From contig NC_017249.1 in NCBI RefSeq assembly GCF_000284375.1, positions 434,001 to 498,000 on the forward strand: DNA of 64,000 nucleotides. The letters run 5' to 3'. This stretch comes from Bradyrhizobium japonicum USDA 6 (lineage in GTDB: Bacteria; Pseudomonadota; Alphaproteobacteria; Rhizobiales; Xanthobacteraceae). The translations under genes were made by a program, and so were the position numbers. The notes under the pieces are model-generated. The model made no database searches and was not told the origin of the DNA. It saw only the letters and a program-made list of their open reading frames with translations. The stretch's first letter is position 1, and the number at the start of each line of letters is the position of its first letter. This document shows positions 52,842 to 62,327 of this stretch, one piece after another.

Positions 52842-53702
52842 ATGGCAAGCGAAATAGATGGTTACCGTCGTTCGTTGGGTGCTCGTTCATCGGAAAGCGC
52901 CGTGACTGTCCACCGCACGGGCATCGGGAATCGACTATTGGAGGCGTTGCCGCCGGCGGATCTCGGTTTGCTCACGCCCTACTTCCAGAAGGTCTCGTTC
53001 GAACCCGATGCCATCCTGGTGCGGTCGGGCGATGAGCTCGACCCGGTTTGTTTTCCCCATAGCGGCGCCATCGCCTTCATGCTCGATATGCCGGACGGGC
53101 AAACGGTCGCAACCACCTTGATGGGACGGGAAGGCGCCTTGGCCTCGTTCTCCGTGCTCGGCCCGTCGCTGTCATCCGTGACCGCGATTGCCCGCATCGC
53201 CGGCACGGCATCGCTGATTTCCGCCGCCAAGTTTCGCGCGGCCTTTGCGCAAAGCGCCGCCATCAGGAACGTCGTGCAAGTCCACGCCCGCGCGGTGTTG
53301 TTGCAGCTCCAGCACGTGGCCGCCTGCAACGCGCTGCACCGGGTGGATGGCCGCATGGCGCGGTGGCTCCTGCAGCTTCACGACCGCGTTCCCGATGACC
53401 GGCTTCCGGTGACGCACGAGGCGCTTGCGCAATTGCTTGGGGTGCGGCGGACGACAGTGACCCTGACGATGAGCAAGCTGCGCGATGCCGGCGCCGTCCC
53501 GTCCGACCGGCGCGGGTTCGTCGAGATCCATCGGGCGCGGCTCGAGAAGGTCGCATGCGATTGCTATGCGCTCATGCAGCGCAAGATCGACCAGATGTAT
53601 TGCCAGGAATTGGCGGCGCCGCAGCCTGTCGATCCGCCGTCCCGCGAAAGCGCCATCGTCGCCGGTGGCGAATCCAGAGCCGCTTCGCGGGCGGGAAAAT
53701 AG
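52842..53702 (+). CDS. Crp/Fnr family transcriptional regulator
   Basis: A 286-residue regulator. The N-terminal cyclic-nucleotide-binding fold spans about residues 30-150 (FQKVSFEPDAILVRSGDELD, VCFPHSGAIAFML). The C-terminal winged helix shows LPVTHEALAQLLGVRRTTVTLTMSKLRDAG at about 195-225. The FNR-type N-terminal cysteine cluster is absent. The start is uncertain: ATG codons at 52806, 52836 and 52842 and a TTG at 52779 are in frame with no strong ribosome site; I take 52842. Confidence 0.85.
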   Translation: MASEIDGYRRSLGARSSESAVTVHRTGIGNRLLEALPPADLGLLTPYFQKVSFEPDAILVRSGDELDPVCFPHSGAIAFMLDMPDGQTVATTLMGREGALASFSVLGPSLSSVTAIARIAGTASLISAAKFRAAFAQSAAIRNVVQVHARAVLLQLQHVAACNALHRVDGRMARWLLQLHDRVPDDRLPVTHEALAQLLGVRRTTVTLTMSKLRDAGAVPSDRRGFVEIHRARLEKVACDCYALMQRKIDQMYCQELAAPQPVDPPSRESAIVAGGESRAASRAGK

Positions 53703-53819
53703 GCGATCGGGACTGACCGTCGCGATGCCCGCCTGGGTCACAAGCGGCAGCCCGCTTAACGTCCAGAAGATGTCCGCCTGGGCGGGGACAAGCGGATATC
53801 GCTTCTTCGAGTTGACGCC

Positions 53820-54701
53820 TCAGCCCTTGCTCATCGCTGCGATCGCGTCCGCGATCTCGATCGTGCGCCGCGCCATGTCGGCGTGCAGACGCTCCACCAT
53901 TGCACCATCGAGCCGGATCGCGCCGCGCGAGACGTTCTCAGGCAGCTCGAACGCTGCGATGATCTTTCGCGCGCGCGCGACTTCCTCTTCGGGCGGCGTG
54001 AAGATCGCGTTGCAGGCCTCGATCTGCGATGGATGGATCAGCGTCTTGCCATCGAAGCCGAGGTCGCGGCCCTGTGCGCATTCGGTGGCAAAGCCGTCGG
54101 AGTTCGCGATGTCGCTATAGGGACCGTCGAGGATCTCGAGGCCATGGGCGCGCGTCGCCAGGATGCAATGGGTGATCATCGGGATCATCGCCGCGCGGCC
54201 CGGCAACATCTTGATGCGCGTCTCGCGTGAGATGTCGTTCGGGCCGAACACGAAACCGGAGAGGCGCGTCTTGGGATCGCGGCCCGCGGCGGCCAGCTCC
54301 TCGGCATGCAGCACGGCGCGCGCGGTCTCGATCATCGCCCAGACCTTCACCGTCGGCGCGGCGCCGAGCTCGGCAAGGCGAGCGCCGATCGCCTTGAGAT
54401 CCTCGATGCTTGAAACTTTTGGAACCAGAATGCCGTCAGGCGAGGCCTTGGCGGCCATCGCGACGTCATCGGCCCACCAGGACGTGTCGAGGCCGTTGGT
54501 CCGGATCAAAATCTCGCGCTTGCCGAACCCCTTGTCCGCGATCGCAGCGGCGATGCCGTCACGCGCCACCCCCTTGAGGTCGGGGGCGACGGAATCTTCC
54601 AGATCGAGGATCAGGCCGTCGGCGGCGAGATTTCGCGCCTTTTCCAGCGCGCGGGGGTTGGAGCCGGGCATGAACAGATGGCTGCGGCGCGGGCGGGTCA
54701 T
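53820..54701 (-). CDS. HpcH/HpaI aldolase-citrate lyase family CoA ester lyase
   Basis: A 293-residue TIM-barrel lyase of the CitE/malyl-CoA lyase type. RSHLFMPGSNPRALEKARNL is the N-terminus; DGLILDLEDSVAPDLKG carries metal-binding Glu/Asp, and VWAMIETARAVLHAEEL and GFDGKTLIHPSQIEACNAIF complete the site. Substrate may be malyl-, citramalyl- or methylmalyl-CoA; not decided here. The ATG at 54701 begins MTRPRRSHLF. Confidence 0.93.
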   Translation of the reverse strand: MTRPRRSHLFMPGSNPRALEKARNLAADGLILDLEDSVAPDLKGVARDGIAAAIADKGFGKREILIRTNGLDTSWWADDVAMAAKASPDGILVPKVSSIEDLKAIGARLAELGAAPTVKVWAMIETARAVLHAEELAAAGRDPKTRLSGFVFGPNDISRETRIKMLPGRAAMIPMITHCILATRAHGLEILDGPYSDIANSDGFATECAQGRDLGFDGKTLIHPSQIEACNAIFTPPEEEVARARKIIAAFELPENVSRGAIRLDGAMVERLHADMARRTIEIADAIAAMSKG

Positions 54702-54736
54702 GCGAGCATTCCTTCCAGTTTCCTCAGGTGTATTCT

Positions 54737-54788
54737 GGAGCATGATCCCGGAAAAGTGTGCGGAGATTTTCCGAAAGGATCATGCTCA
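54737..54788. repeat. small inverted repeat, GAGCATGATCCCGGAAAAG type
   Basis: GAGCATGATCCCGGAAAAGTG and TTTTCCGAAAGGATCATGCTC form a 50-base hairpin, a common dispersed element in Bradyrhizobium. A shorter related segment (GGGCATGATCCC) is near 16752. Confidence 0.8.
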
Positions 54789-54870
54789 AACAACAAGCCA
54801 AGCCGATAGCACCTGGCCTGCCTATTCGAAAGGCTTGTTCGCCCCTCTGGTCTATGGTTAGGCATAGGCC

Positions 54871-55515
54871 ATGATCACATTCCCGAAGCATTTGCTGGAA
54901 GGCTACAAGGCCTTCGCCACCCAGCGGCTGCCGACCGAGCAGAGCCGCTATCGCGAGCTGTCGGTGAAGGGGCAGTTCCCGGAAGTGATGGTGATCGGCT
55001 GCTGCGACAGCCGCGTCTCGCCCGAGGTGATCTTCGACGTCGGCCCGGGCGAACTGTTCGTGGTCCGCAACATCGCCAATCTGGTGCCGGTGTATCAGCC
55101 CGACGGCAATGCGCACGGCGTCTCCGCGGCGCTGGAATATGCCGTGACGGTGCTGAAGGTGAAGCACATCGTCGTGCTCGGGCACGCGCAATGCGGCGGC
55201 ATCCGCGCCTTCGTCGACAAGATCGAGCCGCTCACGCCGGGCGACTTCATCGGCAAATGGATGCAGATGTTCATCAAGCCGGGCGAAGTGGTCGAGCAGC
55301 GCGACCACGAGACCATGGCGCAGTTCGTCGAGCGCATCGAGAAGGCCGCCGTGTTCCGCAGCCTGGAGAACCTGATGACGTTTCCGTTCGTGCAGAAGGC
55401 GGTGGACTCAGGCCAGATGCAGACCCACGGCGCCTATTTCGGCGTCGCGGAGGGATCGCTGTTCGTGCTGGACAAGGTCGCGAAGGAATTCAAGAACGCA
55501 CGCGGTGCGGCGTAA
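54871..55515 (+). CDS. beta-carbonic anhydrase
   Basis: A 214-residue zinc enzyme that interconverts CO2 and bicarbonate. Zinc ligands are in VIGCCDSRVSPE (Cys near residue 48, Asp-Arg pair) and VVLGHAQCGGIRAF (His and Cys near 105-108). VVRNIANLVP is family-conserved. Length fits. It is divergent from the CoA ester lyase. Confidence 0.96.
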   Translation: MITFPKHLLEGYKAFATQRLPTEQSRYRELSVKGQFPEVMVIGCCDSRVSPEVIFDVGPGELFVVRNIANLVPVYQPDGNAHGVSAALEYAVTVLKVKHIVVLGHAQCGGIRAFVDKIEPLTPGDFIGKWMQMFIKPGEVVEQRDHETMAQFVERIEKAAVFRSLENLMTFPFVQKAVDSGQMQTHGAYFGVAEGSLFVLDKVAKEFKNARGAA

Positions 55516-55524
55516 GTCGCTCTT

Positions 55525-55611
55525 GTAGGGTGGGCAAAGGCGCAACGCGCCGTGCCCACCATCTTTCCCGATCGAGACCTTGGTGGGCACGCTTCGCTTT
55601 GCCCACCCTAC
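55525..55611. repeat. GTAGGGTGGGCAAAG repeat, copy 2
   Basis: Complete copy: GTAGGGTGGGCAAAGGCGC...GTGCCCACC and GGTGGGCACGC...TTTGCCCACCCTAC. It lies between the convergent carbonic anhydrase and asd genes. Confidence 0.95.
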
Positions 55612-55624
55612 GAGATCCCCGCCG

Positions 55625-56659
55625 TTACGCCGCCTTCTTCTTCGCGCTGATCAGCTTGCGGTTGATCAGCACTTCCGCGATCTGGATGGCGTTGAGCGCG
55701 GCACCCTTGCGCAGATTGTCGGACACGCACCACAGCACGAGGCCGTTCTCCACCGTCGCGTCCTCGCGGATGCGGCTGATATAGGTGGCGTCCTCGCCGG
55801 CGGCTTCATACGGCGTGGCGTAGCCACCGGGCTCCTGCTTGTCGATGACGAGGCAGCCCGGCGCCTTGCGCAGGATGTCGCGTGCCTCGTCCGCCGTGAT
55901 CGGATTCTCGAACTCGATGTTGACGGCCTCGGAGTGGCCGACGAACACCGGCACGCGCACGCAGGTCGCGGAGAGCTTGATCTTGGGATCAAGGATCTTC
56001 TTGGTCTCCGCCATCATCTTCCACTCTTCCTTGGTGTAGCCGTCCTCCATGAAGACGTCGATGTGGGGGATGACATTGAAGGCGATGCGCTTGGGGAATT
56101 TCTTCGCGATCAGCTCGTCATTGGTGTAGACGGCCTTGGTCTGCGAGAACAATTCGTCCATCGCATCCTTGCCGGCGCCCGATACCGATTGATAGGTCGA
56201 GACCACGACGCGCTTGATCGACGCCTTGTCGTGCAGCGGCTTCAGCGCGACCACGAGCTGCGCGGTCGAGCAGTTCGGGTTGGCGATGATGTTCTTCTTC
56301 TTGAAGCCTTCGGTCGCGGCCGCGTTCACTTCGGGCACGATCAGCGGCACGTCCGGGTCCATGCGCCAGGCCGAGGAGTTGTCGATCACGACCGCGCCGG
56401 CGGCGCCGATCTTCGGCGACCATTCCTTCGACACCGAGCCTCCCGCCGACATCAGGCAGATGTCGACGTCGGAGAAGTCGTAGTGCTCGAGCGCTTTGAC
56501 CTTCAGGGTGTGGTCGCCATAGGAGACCTCGACGCCGACGCTGCGGCGTGACGCCAATGCCACCACTTCGTCCGCGGGGAATTTGCGCTCATCGAGGATG
56601 TTGAGCATTTCCCGTCCGACATTGCCGGTCGCGCCGACGACTGCGACTTTGTAACCCAT
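55625..56659 (-). CDS. asd: aspartate-semialdehyde dehydrogenase
   Basis: A 344-residue enzyme of the aspartate-family amino acid and diaminopimelate pathway. GATGNVGREMLNILDERKFP is the NADP site. The catalytic Cys is in IIANPNCSTAQLVVAL (near residue 130). STYQSVSGAGKDAMDEL is the substrate-binding loop. Length fits. It feeds meso-diaminopimelate and lysine synthesis with dapF elsewhere in the window. Confidence 0.97.
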   Translation of the reverse strand: MGYKVAVVGATGNVGREMLNILDERKFPADEVVALASRRSVGVEVSYGDHTLKVKALEHYDFSDVDICLMSAGGSVSKEWSPKIGAAGAVVIDNSSAWRMDPDVPLIVPEVNAAATEGFKKKNIIANPNCSTAQLVVALKPLHDKASIKRVVVSTYQSVSGAGKDAMDELFSQTKAVYTNDELIAKKFPKRIAFNVIPHIDVFMEDGYTKEEWKMMAETKKILDPKIKLSATCVRVPVFVGHSEAVNIEFENPITADEARDILRKAPGCLVIDKQEPGGYATPYEAAGEDATYISRIREDATVENGLVLWCVSDNLRKGAALNAIQIAEVLINRKLISAKKKAA

Positions 56660-56775
56660 CGTTCACTCTCCGATGAAAAAGCCCGTTCCTGAAGCTGACG
56701 CTTAAACAGGAAGAGCAGCGCTTCTATGCGAGAACCGGCCTCAAGACAACGTTGGACCATGCCTGAAGGCCGTGG

Positions 56776-57564
56776 ATGCAGTCGCCAGAGGCCAGCACGG
56801 CCGCCACCCCTACCCAGATCCATCTGGCGCTCGCAGCCCTCGCCGACGAAGTCGTCGGCACGCTGGCGCGCCTGTTCGCCTATGTGGGGGCGCTGGTCCT
56901 GTTTGCCATCCTCGCCCTCGCCGCGCTCGACCAGCTGCCCAGCCTGCGCGACGATGAGCCCGTGGAGAAGCCGGGGTGGAGCGTGGCCGACCGCTCGCAA
57001 CCGGCCTTCGCCCTCAGCCGACTCGATTCGTCAGAAAAAACAGCCTCTTACGTCATTCTCAGGCATCCCGAAGGCGGCCGCCGGGACGTGATGCGCTGGA
57101 CCGGCGAGGCGGACAAGCCCGTGGCGGAGCTCGAGATCTACCGGGAAGGCGGTGAATTCGACGTGGCCCTCCCGGCGACAGCGGACCTGGCGGTCCACAT
57201 GGGCCTGGGTGACGCAACGCTGCTCGAGCAGGCCGGCCTGATCGACACGAAATTCGGTCCCGTCGCCCTGTTCCGGCCCACCGGCACGGCGGAGGGCACG
57301 CGGGCGTGCCTAGGCTACCTCAAGCGCAGCGAGGAGCCGGCGCTCCAGATCTCCGGCTTCTCCTGCCAGGGCGACACCCTGCCCGCCCGACGCGCGGCGA
57401 TCGCCTGCACGCTGAACCGGCTGACGCTCCTGACCTCGGGCAACGAGCCGAAGCTGGCGGAATTGTTCGCCCATGCGGAGCTGAAGCGCCGCTCCTGCGC
57501 TCCCCAGGGTTCGTCGGACTGGCTGCTGGGCGCGGCGAACGCGCAATTGCGCGGGGCGCTTTGA
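56776..57564 (+). CDS. hypothetical membrane-anchored protein
   Basis: A 262-residue protein with one membrane segment at about residues 33-52 (LFAYVGALVLFAILALAAL) and a soluble C-terminal part, probably periplasmic. Charged, mixed sequence follows (VILRHPEGGRRDVMRW, CLGYLKRSEEPALQISGFSC). Four Cys occur in the last 90 residues. No named family recognised. Codon usage matches neighbours, so it is a real gene; start at the ATG at 56776. Confidence 0.75.
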   Translation: MQSPEASTAATPTQIHLALAALADEVVGTLARLFAYVGALVLFAILALAALDQLPSLRDDEPVEKPGWSVADRSQPAFALSRLDSSEKTASYVILRHPEGGRRDVMRWTGEADKPVAELEIYREGGEFDVALPATADLAVHMGLGDATLLEQAGLIDTKFGPVALFRPTGTAEGTRACLGYLKRSEEPALQISGFSCQGDTLPARRAAIACTLNRLTLLTSGNEPKLAELFAHAELKRRSCAPQGSSDWLLGAANAQLRGAL

Positions 57565-57721
57565 CCGGCATCAAGCTCAAGTGGCTGGTATTGATGCAAC
57601 TTTTGCCAGCGCGCACGATTATTCCGGGCTGGTGTGACCCAATAGACCTAGTTGCGGCCGCCCCAGCCGGGTTAGTATGGAGATGAAATCGATTGGCGGC
57701 TTGCCGCCTGAAGGGGACGTG

Positions 57722-58108
57722 ATGAGCTCGAATTTCTCCGCCGCGAACAAACTGGCGATGTGGCTTGCGGCCGGCGCCGTCGTTGCCATGTCCTCAGCCC
57801 TCGCGACACCCGCCTCGGCCGACACCAAGAAGCAGCGTTACGACAACAGCCGTCCCTATTACGGCCCGAGCGGCCCGAACGCGGTCTATCAGCAGGGCCG
57901 CACCCGCCTTTATGTGAGCAAGCGCTCCTGGCTCGACGGCGGCACCGAGGTCAATCCGGGCGACCGCAAGTTCTCCGATTACGCTTTTCCGCCGGCGATC
58001 GGCTATCCGACCTTCGCCCGCGAGAACAACAACCGCCCGATCGATCGCCAGCCGCTGAGCACGCCGGCCGACGTCGGCGGCTACCCAAGGAATTTCCCGC
58101 TGTACTGA
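57722..58108 (+). CDS. exported hypothetical protein
   Basis: A 128-residue protein with a signal peptide (AMWLAAGAVVAMSSALATPASAD). A tyrosine/asparagine-rich mature part follows (QRYDNSRPYYGPSGPNAVYQ, RTRLYVSKRSWLDGGTEVNPG). No known domain. AAGGGG lies 6 bases before the ATG at 57722, deciding it over an in-frame ATG at 57683. A terminator follows. Confidence 0.75.
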   Translation: MSSNFSAANKLAMWLAAGAVVAMSSALATPASADTKKQRYDNSRPYYGPSGPNAVYQQGRTRLYVSKRSWLDGGTEVNPGDRKFSDYAFPPAIGYPTFARENNNRPIDRQPLSTPADVGGYPRNFPLY

Positions 58109-58128
58109 GCGGAATGATCGACCGAATC

Positions 58129-58162
58129 AAAATGGCCGGGCTCGCGCCCGGCCATTTTTGTT
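58129..58162 (+). terminator. rho-independent terminator
   Basis: AAAATGGCCGGGC-TCGC-GCCCGGCCATTTTTG: a stem of over 10 pairs with a T run, about 20 bases after the stop of the exported protein gene. Confidence 0.93.
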
Positions 58163-58181
58163 TGCGAGAGATACGTCCGCT

Positions 58182-58820
58182 TCAGGCGTTGGCTGCCGGA
58201 TCGTAGCGCCTGCAAAATTCTTCGATCGCCTCGGAGCGGAAATCGCCCAGGCGCTCGAAGATCAGCTCGTCCGGCCAATCCCACCAGGCAATGCGGCGCA
58301 GGCTTTCGGCCACCGAATCGTCAAAGCGCCTGCGGATGGCTCGCGCGGGAACGCCGCCGACGATTGTGTAGGGCGCGACATCGCGGCTGACGACCGCGCC
58401 CGCTGCAATCACCGCGCCGTCGCCGACCGTGACGCCCGGCAGCAGGATCGCGGCGTGCCCGATCCAGACGTCATTGCCGACGATGACGCGATCTCCGCGA
58501 CGATCCGCAAAGAAGTCGCGGTCACGCGTCGCACTTGCCTCGTAATATTCCGGGACATAGGTGAAGCGATGCTGGGACGGACGGCCCATCGGATGATTGG
58601 GCGCGCCGATCCGCACCGAATTGGCGATTGCGGTGAATTTTCCGATCACCGCGTCGGCGACCTCGCAATTCTCGCCGAGATAGGAGTAGTCGCCGAGCTC
58701 GGCATATTCGATGCGGGTGTTGGCGAGGATTTCGCAGCGGCGCCCGATCCGTGCTTCGCGCTGGCGCACCGTTTCATGGATGATGGTTTCCGCGATCTTG
58801 GGGCGGGGCGAGGCATCCAT
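58182..58820 (-). CDS. hexapeptide-repeat acyltransferase, phosphonate-type
   Basis: A 212-residue left-handed beta-helix acetyltransferase. Hexapeptide repeats run from about residue 25 to 165 ([40 protein letters not shown]). The active-site His lies in [11 protein letters not shown]. The pattern fits the DapH/DapD/GlmU-related group found with phosphonate genes. No phosphonate genes are nearby, so substrate is unknown. Confidence 0.88.
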   Translation of the reverse strand: MDASPRPKIAETIIHETVRQREARIGRRCEILANTRIEYAELGDYSYLGENCEVADAVIGKFTAIANSVRIGAPNHPMGRPSQHRFTYVPEYYEASATRDRDFFADRRGDRVIVGNDVWIGHAAILLPGVTVGDGAVIAAGAVVSRDVAPYTIVGGVPARAIRRRFDDSVAESLRRIAWWDWPDELIFERLGDFRSEAIEEFCRRYDPAANA

Positions 58821-58849
58821 GAGGTGGCTCCGATGAAGACGTCAGCGCC

Positions 58850-58941
58850 GTAGGGTGGGCAAAGGCGCGAAGCGCCGTGCCCACCCTCTTTCGGCAATCG
58901 CGATAGAAGAGGTGGGCACGCTATCGCTTTGCCCACCCTAC
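58850..58941. repeat. GTAGGGTGGGCAAAG repeat, copy 3
   Basis: Complete copy, with GTAGGGTGGGCAAAGGCGCG...GTGCCCACC and GGTGGGCACGC...TTTGCCCACCCTAC. It lies between the acyltransferase start and the leuB stop. Confidence 0.95.
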
Positions 58942-58959
58942 GATTGCGGTGCTTGCCGC

Positions 58960-60072
58960 TTACGCGTGCAGCTTCTGCAATTCCTTCAGGATCGCTTCGC
59001 CCATCTGCGTGGTCGAGGCGGCCGTGGTGCCTTCCGACTTGATGTCGGCGGTGCGCAGGCCGCTCGCCAGCACGGCGGCGATCGCGGCATCGACCTTGTC
59101 GGCGAGCGCGCCCATGTCGAAGGAGTAGCGCAGCGCCATGCCGAAGGACGAGATCATCGCGATGGGATTGGCGAGGCCCTTGCCGGCGATGTCAGGCGCC
59201 GAACCGTGCACGGGCTCGTACAGCGCCTTGCGCTTCTTGCTCTTCACGTCGACCTCGCCGAGCGAGGCCGAGGGCAGCATGCCGAGCGACCCCGTCAGCA
59301 TTGCCGCGATGTCGGACAGCATGTCGCCGAACAGATTGTCGGTGACGATGACGTCGAACTGCTTCGGCGCCTTCACCAGCATCATGCCGCCGGAATCGGC
59401 GAGCTGATGCTCGAGCGTCACGTCAGGATATTCGCGCTTGTGGACCGCCGTCATGACCTCGTTCCAGAGCACGCCCGACTTCATGACGTTGCGCTTCTCC
59501 ATCGACGTCACCTTGTTCTTGCGCTTCCTGGCAAGCTCGAAGGCGACGCGGCCGATGCGCTCGATTTCATAGGTGTCGTAGACCTGGGTATCGACGGCCC
59601 GCTTCTGGCCGTTGCCGAGATCGGTGATGGTCTTGGGCTCGCCGAAATAGACGCCGCCGGTGAGTTCGCGCACGATGACGATGTCGAGGCCCTCGACCGC
59701 CTCGCGCTTCAGGCTCGAGGCATCGGCCAGCGCCGGATAGCAGACGGCGGGACGGAGGTTGGCGAACAAAGCGAGATCCTTGCGCAGGCGGAGCAGGCCG
59801 GCTTCGGGGCGCACCTCGTAAGGAACGGCATCCCACTTCGGGCCGCCGACCGCGCCGAAGATGATGGCGTCGGCGGCCAGCGCCTTGGCCATGTCGCCCT
59901 CGGAGATCGACACCTTGTGGGCGTCATAGGCGGAGCCGCCGACCAGGCCGGTATCGGTCTCGAATTTGGCGATCCCTGCCGAATTGAGCCAGTCGATCAG
60001 CCGCTTCACCTCACCCATCACCTCGGGGCCGATACCGTCGCCGGGGAGCAGCAGCAATTTGTGGGTCGCCAT
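58960..60072 (-). CDS. leuB: 3-isopropylmalate dehydrogenase
   Basis: A 370-residue NAD-dependent dehydrogenase of leucine synthesis. [19 protein letters not shown] is the N-terminus, [13 protein letters not shown] is a substrate segment, and [18 protein letters not shown] is the cofactor segment. The ATG at 60072 begins [13 protein letters not shown]; a far upstream start would add 62 residues of non-family sequence. Confidence 0.98.
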   Translation of the reverse strand: MATHKLLLLPGDGIGPEVMGEVKRLIDWLNSAGIAKFETDTGLVGGSAYDAHKVSISEGDMAKALAADAIIFGAVGGPKWDAVPYEVRPEAGLLRLRKDLALFANLRPAVCYPALADASSLKREAVEGLDIVIVRELTGGVYFGEPKTITDLGNGQKRAVDTQVYDTYEIERIGRVAFELARKRKNKVTSMEKRNVMKSGVLWNEVMTAVHKREYPDVTLEHQLADSGGMMLVKAPKQFDVIVTDNLFGDMLSDIAAMLTGSLGMLPSASLGEVDVKSKKRKALYEPVHGSAPDIAGKGLANPIAMISSFGMALRYSFDMGALADKVDAAIAAVLASGLRTADIKSEGTTAASTTQMGEAILKELQKLHA

Positions 60073-60204
60073 GGTCGTTTCCTCTGAGATCGAATTCGGC
60101 CGGAGTGCTAGAGCGGCGTTGCGCGCTTGGCAAGACACCATTGCCGCCTCGCGGCTGTGCAAGGCCCGCAGGGCCTGCCACAGTGCGGGACGCCGGAGTA
60201 TCCC

Positions 60205-61425
60205 TTGCGCGCCCAAGACTGCTTTGCTCAAGACCGTCGTCCCCCGCCCGACGCACATCCCGCGCGGCTGATCCTGACGCTGTCGCTGGCGGCGACGGTC
60301 GGGCTCGGCATCGGCCGCTTTGCCTATGCGCTGGTGTTGCCCGATATGCGGGAGGACCTCGGCTGGTCCTACTCGGCCGCCGGTTTCATGAACACCATCA
60401 ACGCGGTCGGCTACCTCGTGGGCGCGCTTGTCGCGTCCCGGCTGATCCAGCGCGTCGGCTGGTCGGCGTCGATCCGCGGCGGAACCCTCGCCTGCGTCGC
60501 CGCGCTTGCCACCTGCGCGCTGACCGGAAATTTCGTTGCGCTGAGCCTCGCACGCCTCGTGCTGGGCTTAGGAGCCGCGGCCGGCTTCGTCGCCGGCGGC
60601 GCGCTGGCCGCGGCTATCGCGCAGTCGCGCCCGGAACGGGCCAATTTCCTGCTCAGCCTGTTCTATGCCGGGCCCGGCATCGGCATTCTCGCCTCGGGGC
60701 TGATCGCCCCGTTCACGCTGCAATATTTCGGGCCGGGCTCGTGGTGGCTGGTGTGGTGGGCGCTGACGCTGCTGTCCGTCGTGATGACCGTGCCGCTGTT
60801 CCTGATCCGCATCGAGAGCGGGGTGCGCTTCTCGGAAGGCAGCCACGCCACCTTCGCGATTCTACCCGTGCAGATCTATCTCGCCGGCTACTTCCTGTTT
60901 GGCGCCGGCTACATCGCCTACATGACCTTCATGATCGCCTATGTGCGCGACGGCGGCGGTGGCGCCGCGGCGCAAGCCGCGTTCTGGAGCCTGATCGGCC
61001 TCAGCGCCTTCGTCACGCCCTGGGTCTGGCGCGGCGTGCTGGCGCTCGACCGCGGCGGACTTGCCACCGCGATCATCCTCGGCACCAACGCGCTCGGCGC
61101 AGCCCTGCCGATGCTGGGGCATTCGCCGGCGTGGCTTGCGGTCTCGGCTGTGGTGTTCGGCGTCGCCTTCTTCGCCGTGGTCGGCTCGACCACGGCCTTC
61201 GTACGCTTCAACTACCCGCCGGAGGCGTGGCCCACCGCGATCGCGGCGATGACGATCTCGTTCGGCGTCGGGCAGACGCTCGGCCCGATCGTGGTCGGCG
61301 CGATCACGGATGCGCTGGGGAGTCTGAGTTACGCGCTGAATGTGTCGGCGGCGCTGCTGGCGCTGGGGGCGGTTGCGGCATTGTGCCAGCGCAAGGTGGG
61401 GCCAGCCAAACGATCGGTGCCGTAG
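60205..61425 (+). CDS. MFS transporter, YbfB/YjiJ family
   Basis: A 406-residue permease with about 12 membrane segments. [27 protein letters not shown] is the typical N-terminus of the YbfB/YjiJ family. No ATG fits; the TTG at 60205 has GGAG 6 bases upstream and decides the start (an earlier TTG at 60127 lacks this). The stop TAG is the first TAG inside a GTAGGGTGGGCAAAG repeat. Substrate unknown. Confidence 0.88.
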   Translation: MRAQDCFAQDRRPPPDAHPARLILTLSLAATVGLGIGRFAYALVLPDMREDLGWSYSAAGFMNTINAVGYLVGALVASRLIQRVGWSASIRGGTLACVAALATCALTGNFVALSLARLVLGLGAAAGFVAGGALAAAIAQSRPERANFLLSLFYAGPGIGILASGLIAPFTLQYFGPGSWWLVWWALTLLSVVMTVPLFLIRIESGVRFSEGSHATFAILPVQIYLAGYFLFGAGYIAYMTFMIAYVRDGGGGAAAQAAFWSLIGLSAFVTPWVWRGVLALDRGGLATAIILGTNALGAALPMLGHSPAWLAVSAVVFGVAFFAVVGSTTAFVRFNYPPEAWPTAIAAMTISFGVGQTLGPIVVGAITDALGSLSYALNVSAALLALGAVAALCQRKVGPAKRSVP

Positions 61426-61514
61426 GGTGGGCAAAGGCGCGCAGCGCCGTGCCCACCAAAATGGTCGACACATATGCAGAGCTGGTGGGCACGCTTGCGC
61501 TTTGCCCACCCTAC
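61422..61514. repeat. GTAGGGTGGGCAAAG repeat, copy 4, overlaps MFS stop
   Basis: Complete copy with both arms. Its first bases, GTAG, provide the stop codon of the MFS gene. It lies between this and the convergent molybdoenzyme gene. Confidence 0.95.
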
Positions 61515-61530
61515 GGCATCGGGGCTGGCG

Positions 61531-62313
61531 TCAGCTGCCGCTGAACGAATTGTACCCCTGGTCTTCCCAGTAGCCGCCCTTGTAGTCGTTGGTGACTTCC
61601 ATCGAGACCACGTATTTCGGGTTCTTGAATCCGAGTTTTGTCGGCACGCGGATCTTCATCGGGAAGCCATAGGCGCGCGGCAGGATCTCGTTCGCATATT
61701 TGAACGTCATCTGGGTCTGCGGATGCAGCGCGCTACGCATGTCCAGCGGCGAGTTGTAACCGTCCTTGTCGGCGCACTGGAACCACACGTATTTCGCACG
61801 CGTATCGGCGCCGATCAGCTTGAGGAAATCGCGGAGCGGCGTGCCGGTCCAGCTTCCGATCGCGCTCCAGCCCTCGACGCAGATGTGGCGGGTGATCTGC
61901 GTGACCTGCGGCAGCTTGTAGAGCTCGTCCAGGGTCCAGGACTTCTTGTTGTCGACGAGGCCGCGCACCTCGAGCTTCCAGTCCGCGGCCGAGACATCGG
62001 GCGCGTCGTCGAGATCGTAATAGGCGTTGAACGGGAACGGTTTCGTAATCGCGCTCTCGGGGAAGGTCGGCGCCAGTGCGTCGGGATTGAACATCCACGC
62101 CTGCACGGCGTCGTTGAACTTCGAGACCTTCGCGAGCAGGGTATCGGCCGACGAGGAATCGACGACGTCGCAGCCGGTGAGCAGCGTCAGCGCGCCGAGG
62201 CTGGCGCCGCCCGCGATGAAGCGGCGGCGGGTGAAGTCCGGCATGGACTTGATGGAGTCCTTGATCAGCAGCCGCTTGTCGACGCCGGGGATGAGGAATG
62301 AGCGCTTGGCCAT
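61531..62313 (-). CDS. molybdopterin-dependent oxidoreductase, MsrP/sulfite-oxidase-like
   Basis: A 260-residue exported molybdoenzyme. FTRRRFIAGGASLGALTLLTGC is a Tat signal and likely lipobox. The molybdenum-cofactor Cys is in RHICVEGWSAIG near residue 145. YVWFQCADKDGYNSPLDM and ILPRAYGFPMKIRVPTK are sulfite oxidase-fold segments. A cytochrome b gene lies just upstream, so it probably receives electrons from membrane haem. Related to MsrP (YedY) but with a different partner; the substrate is unknown. Confidence 0.88.
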   Translation of the reverse strand: MAKRSFLIPGVDKRLLIKDSIKSMPDFTRRRFIAGGASLGALTLLTGCDVVDSSSADTLLAKVSKFNDAVQAWMFNPDALAPTFPESAITKPFPFNAYYDLDDAPDVSAADWKLEVRGLVDNKKSWTLDELYKLPQVTQITRHICVEGWSAIGSWTGTPLRDFLKLIGADTRAKYVWFQCADKDGYNSPLDMRSALHPQTQMTFKYANEILPRAYGFPMKIRVPTKLGFKNPKYVVSMEVTNDYKGGYWEDQGYNSFSGS

Positions 62314-62327
62314 AACGGGTCTCCTAA

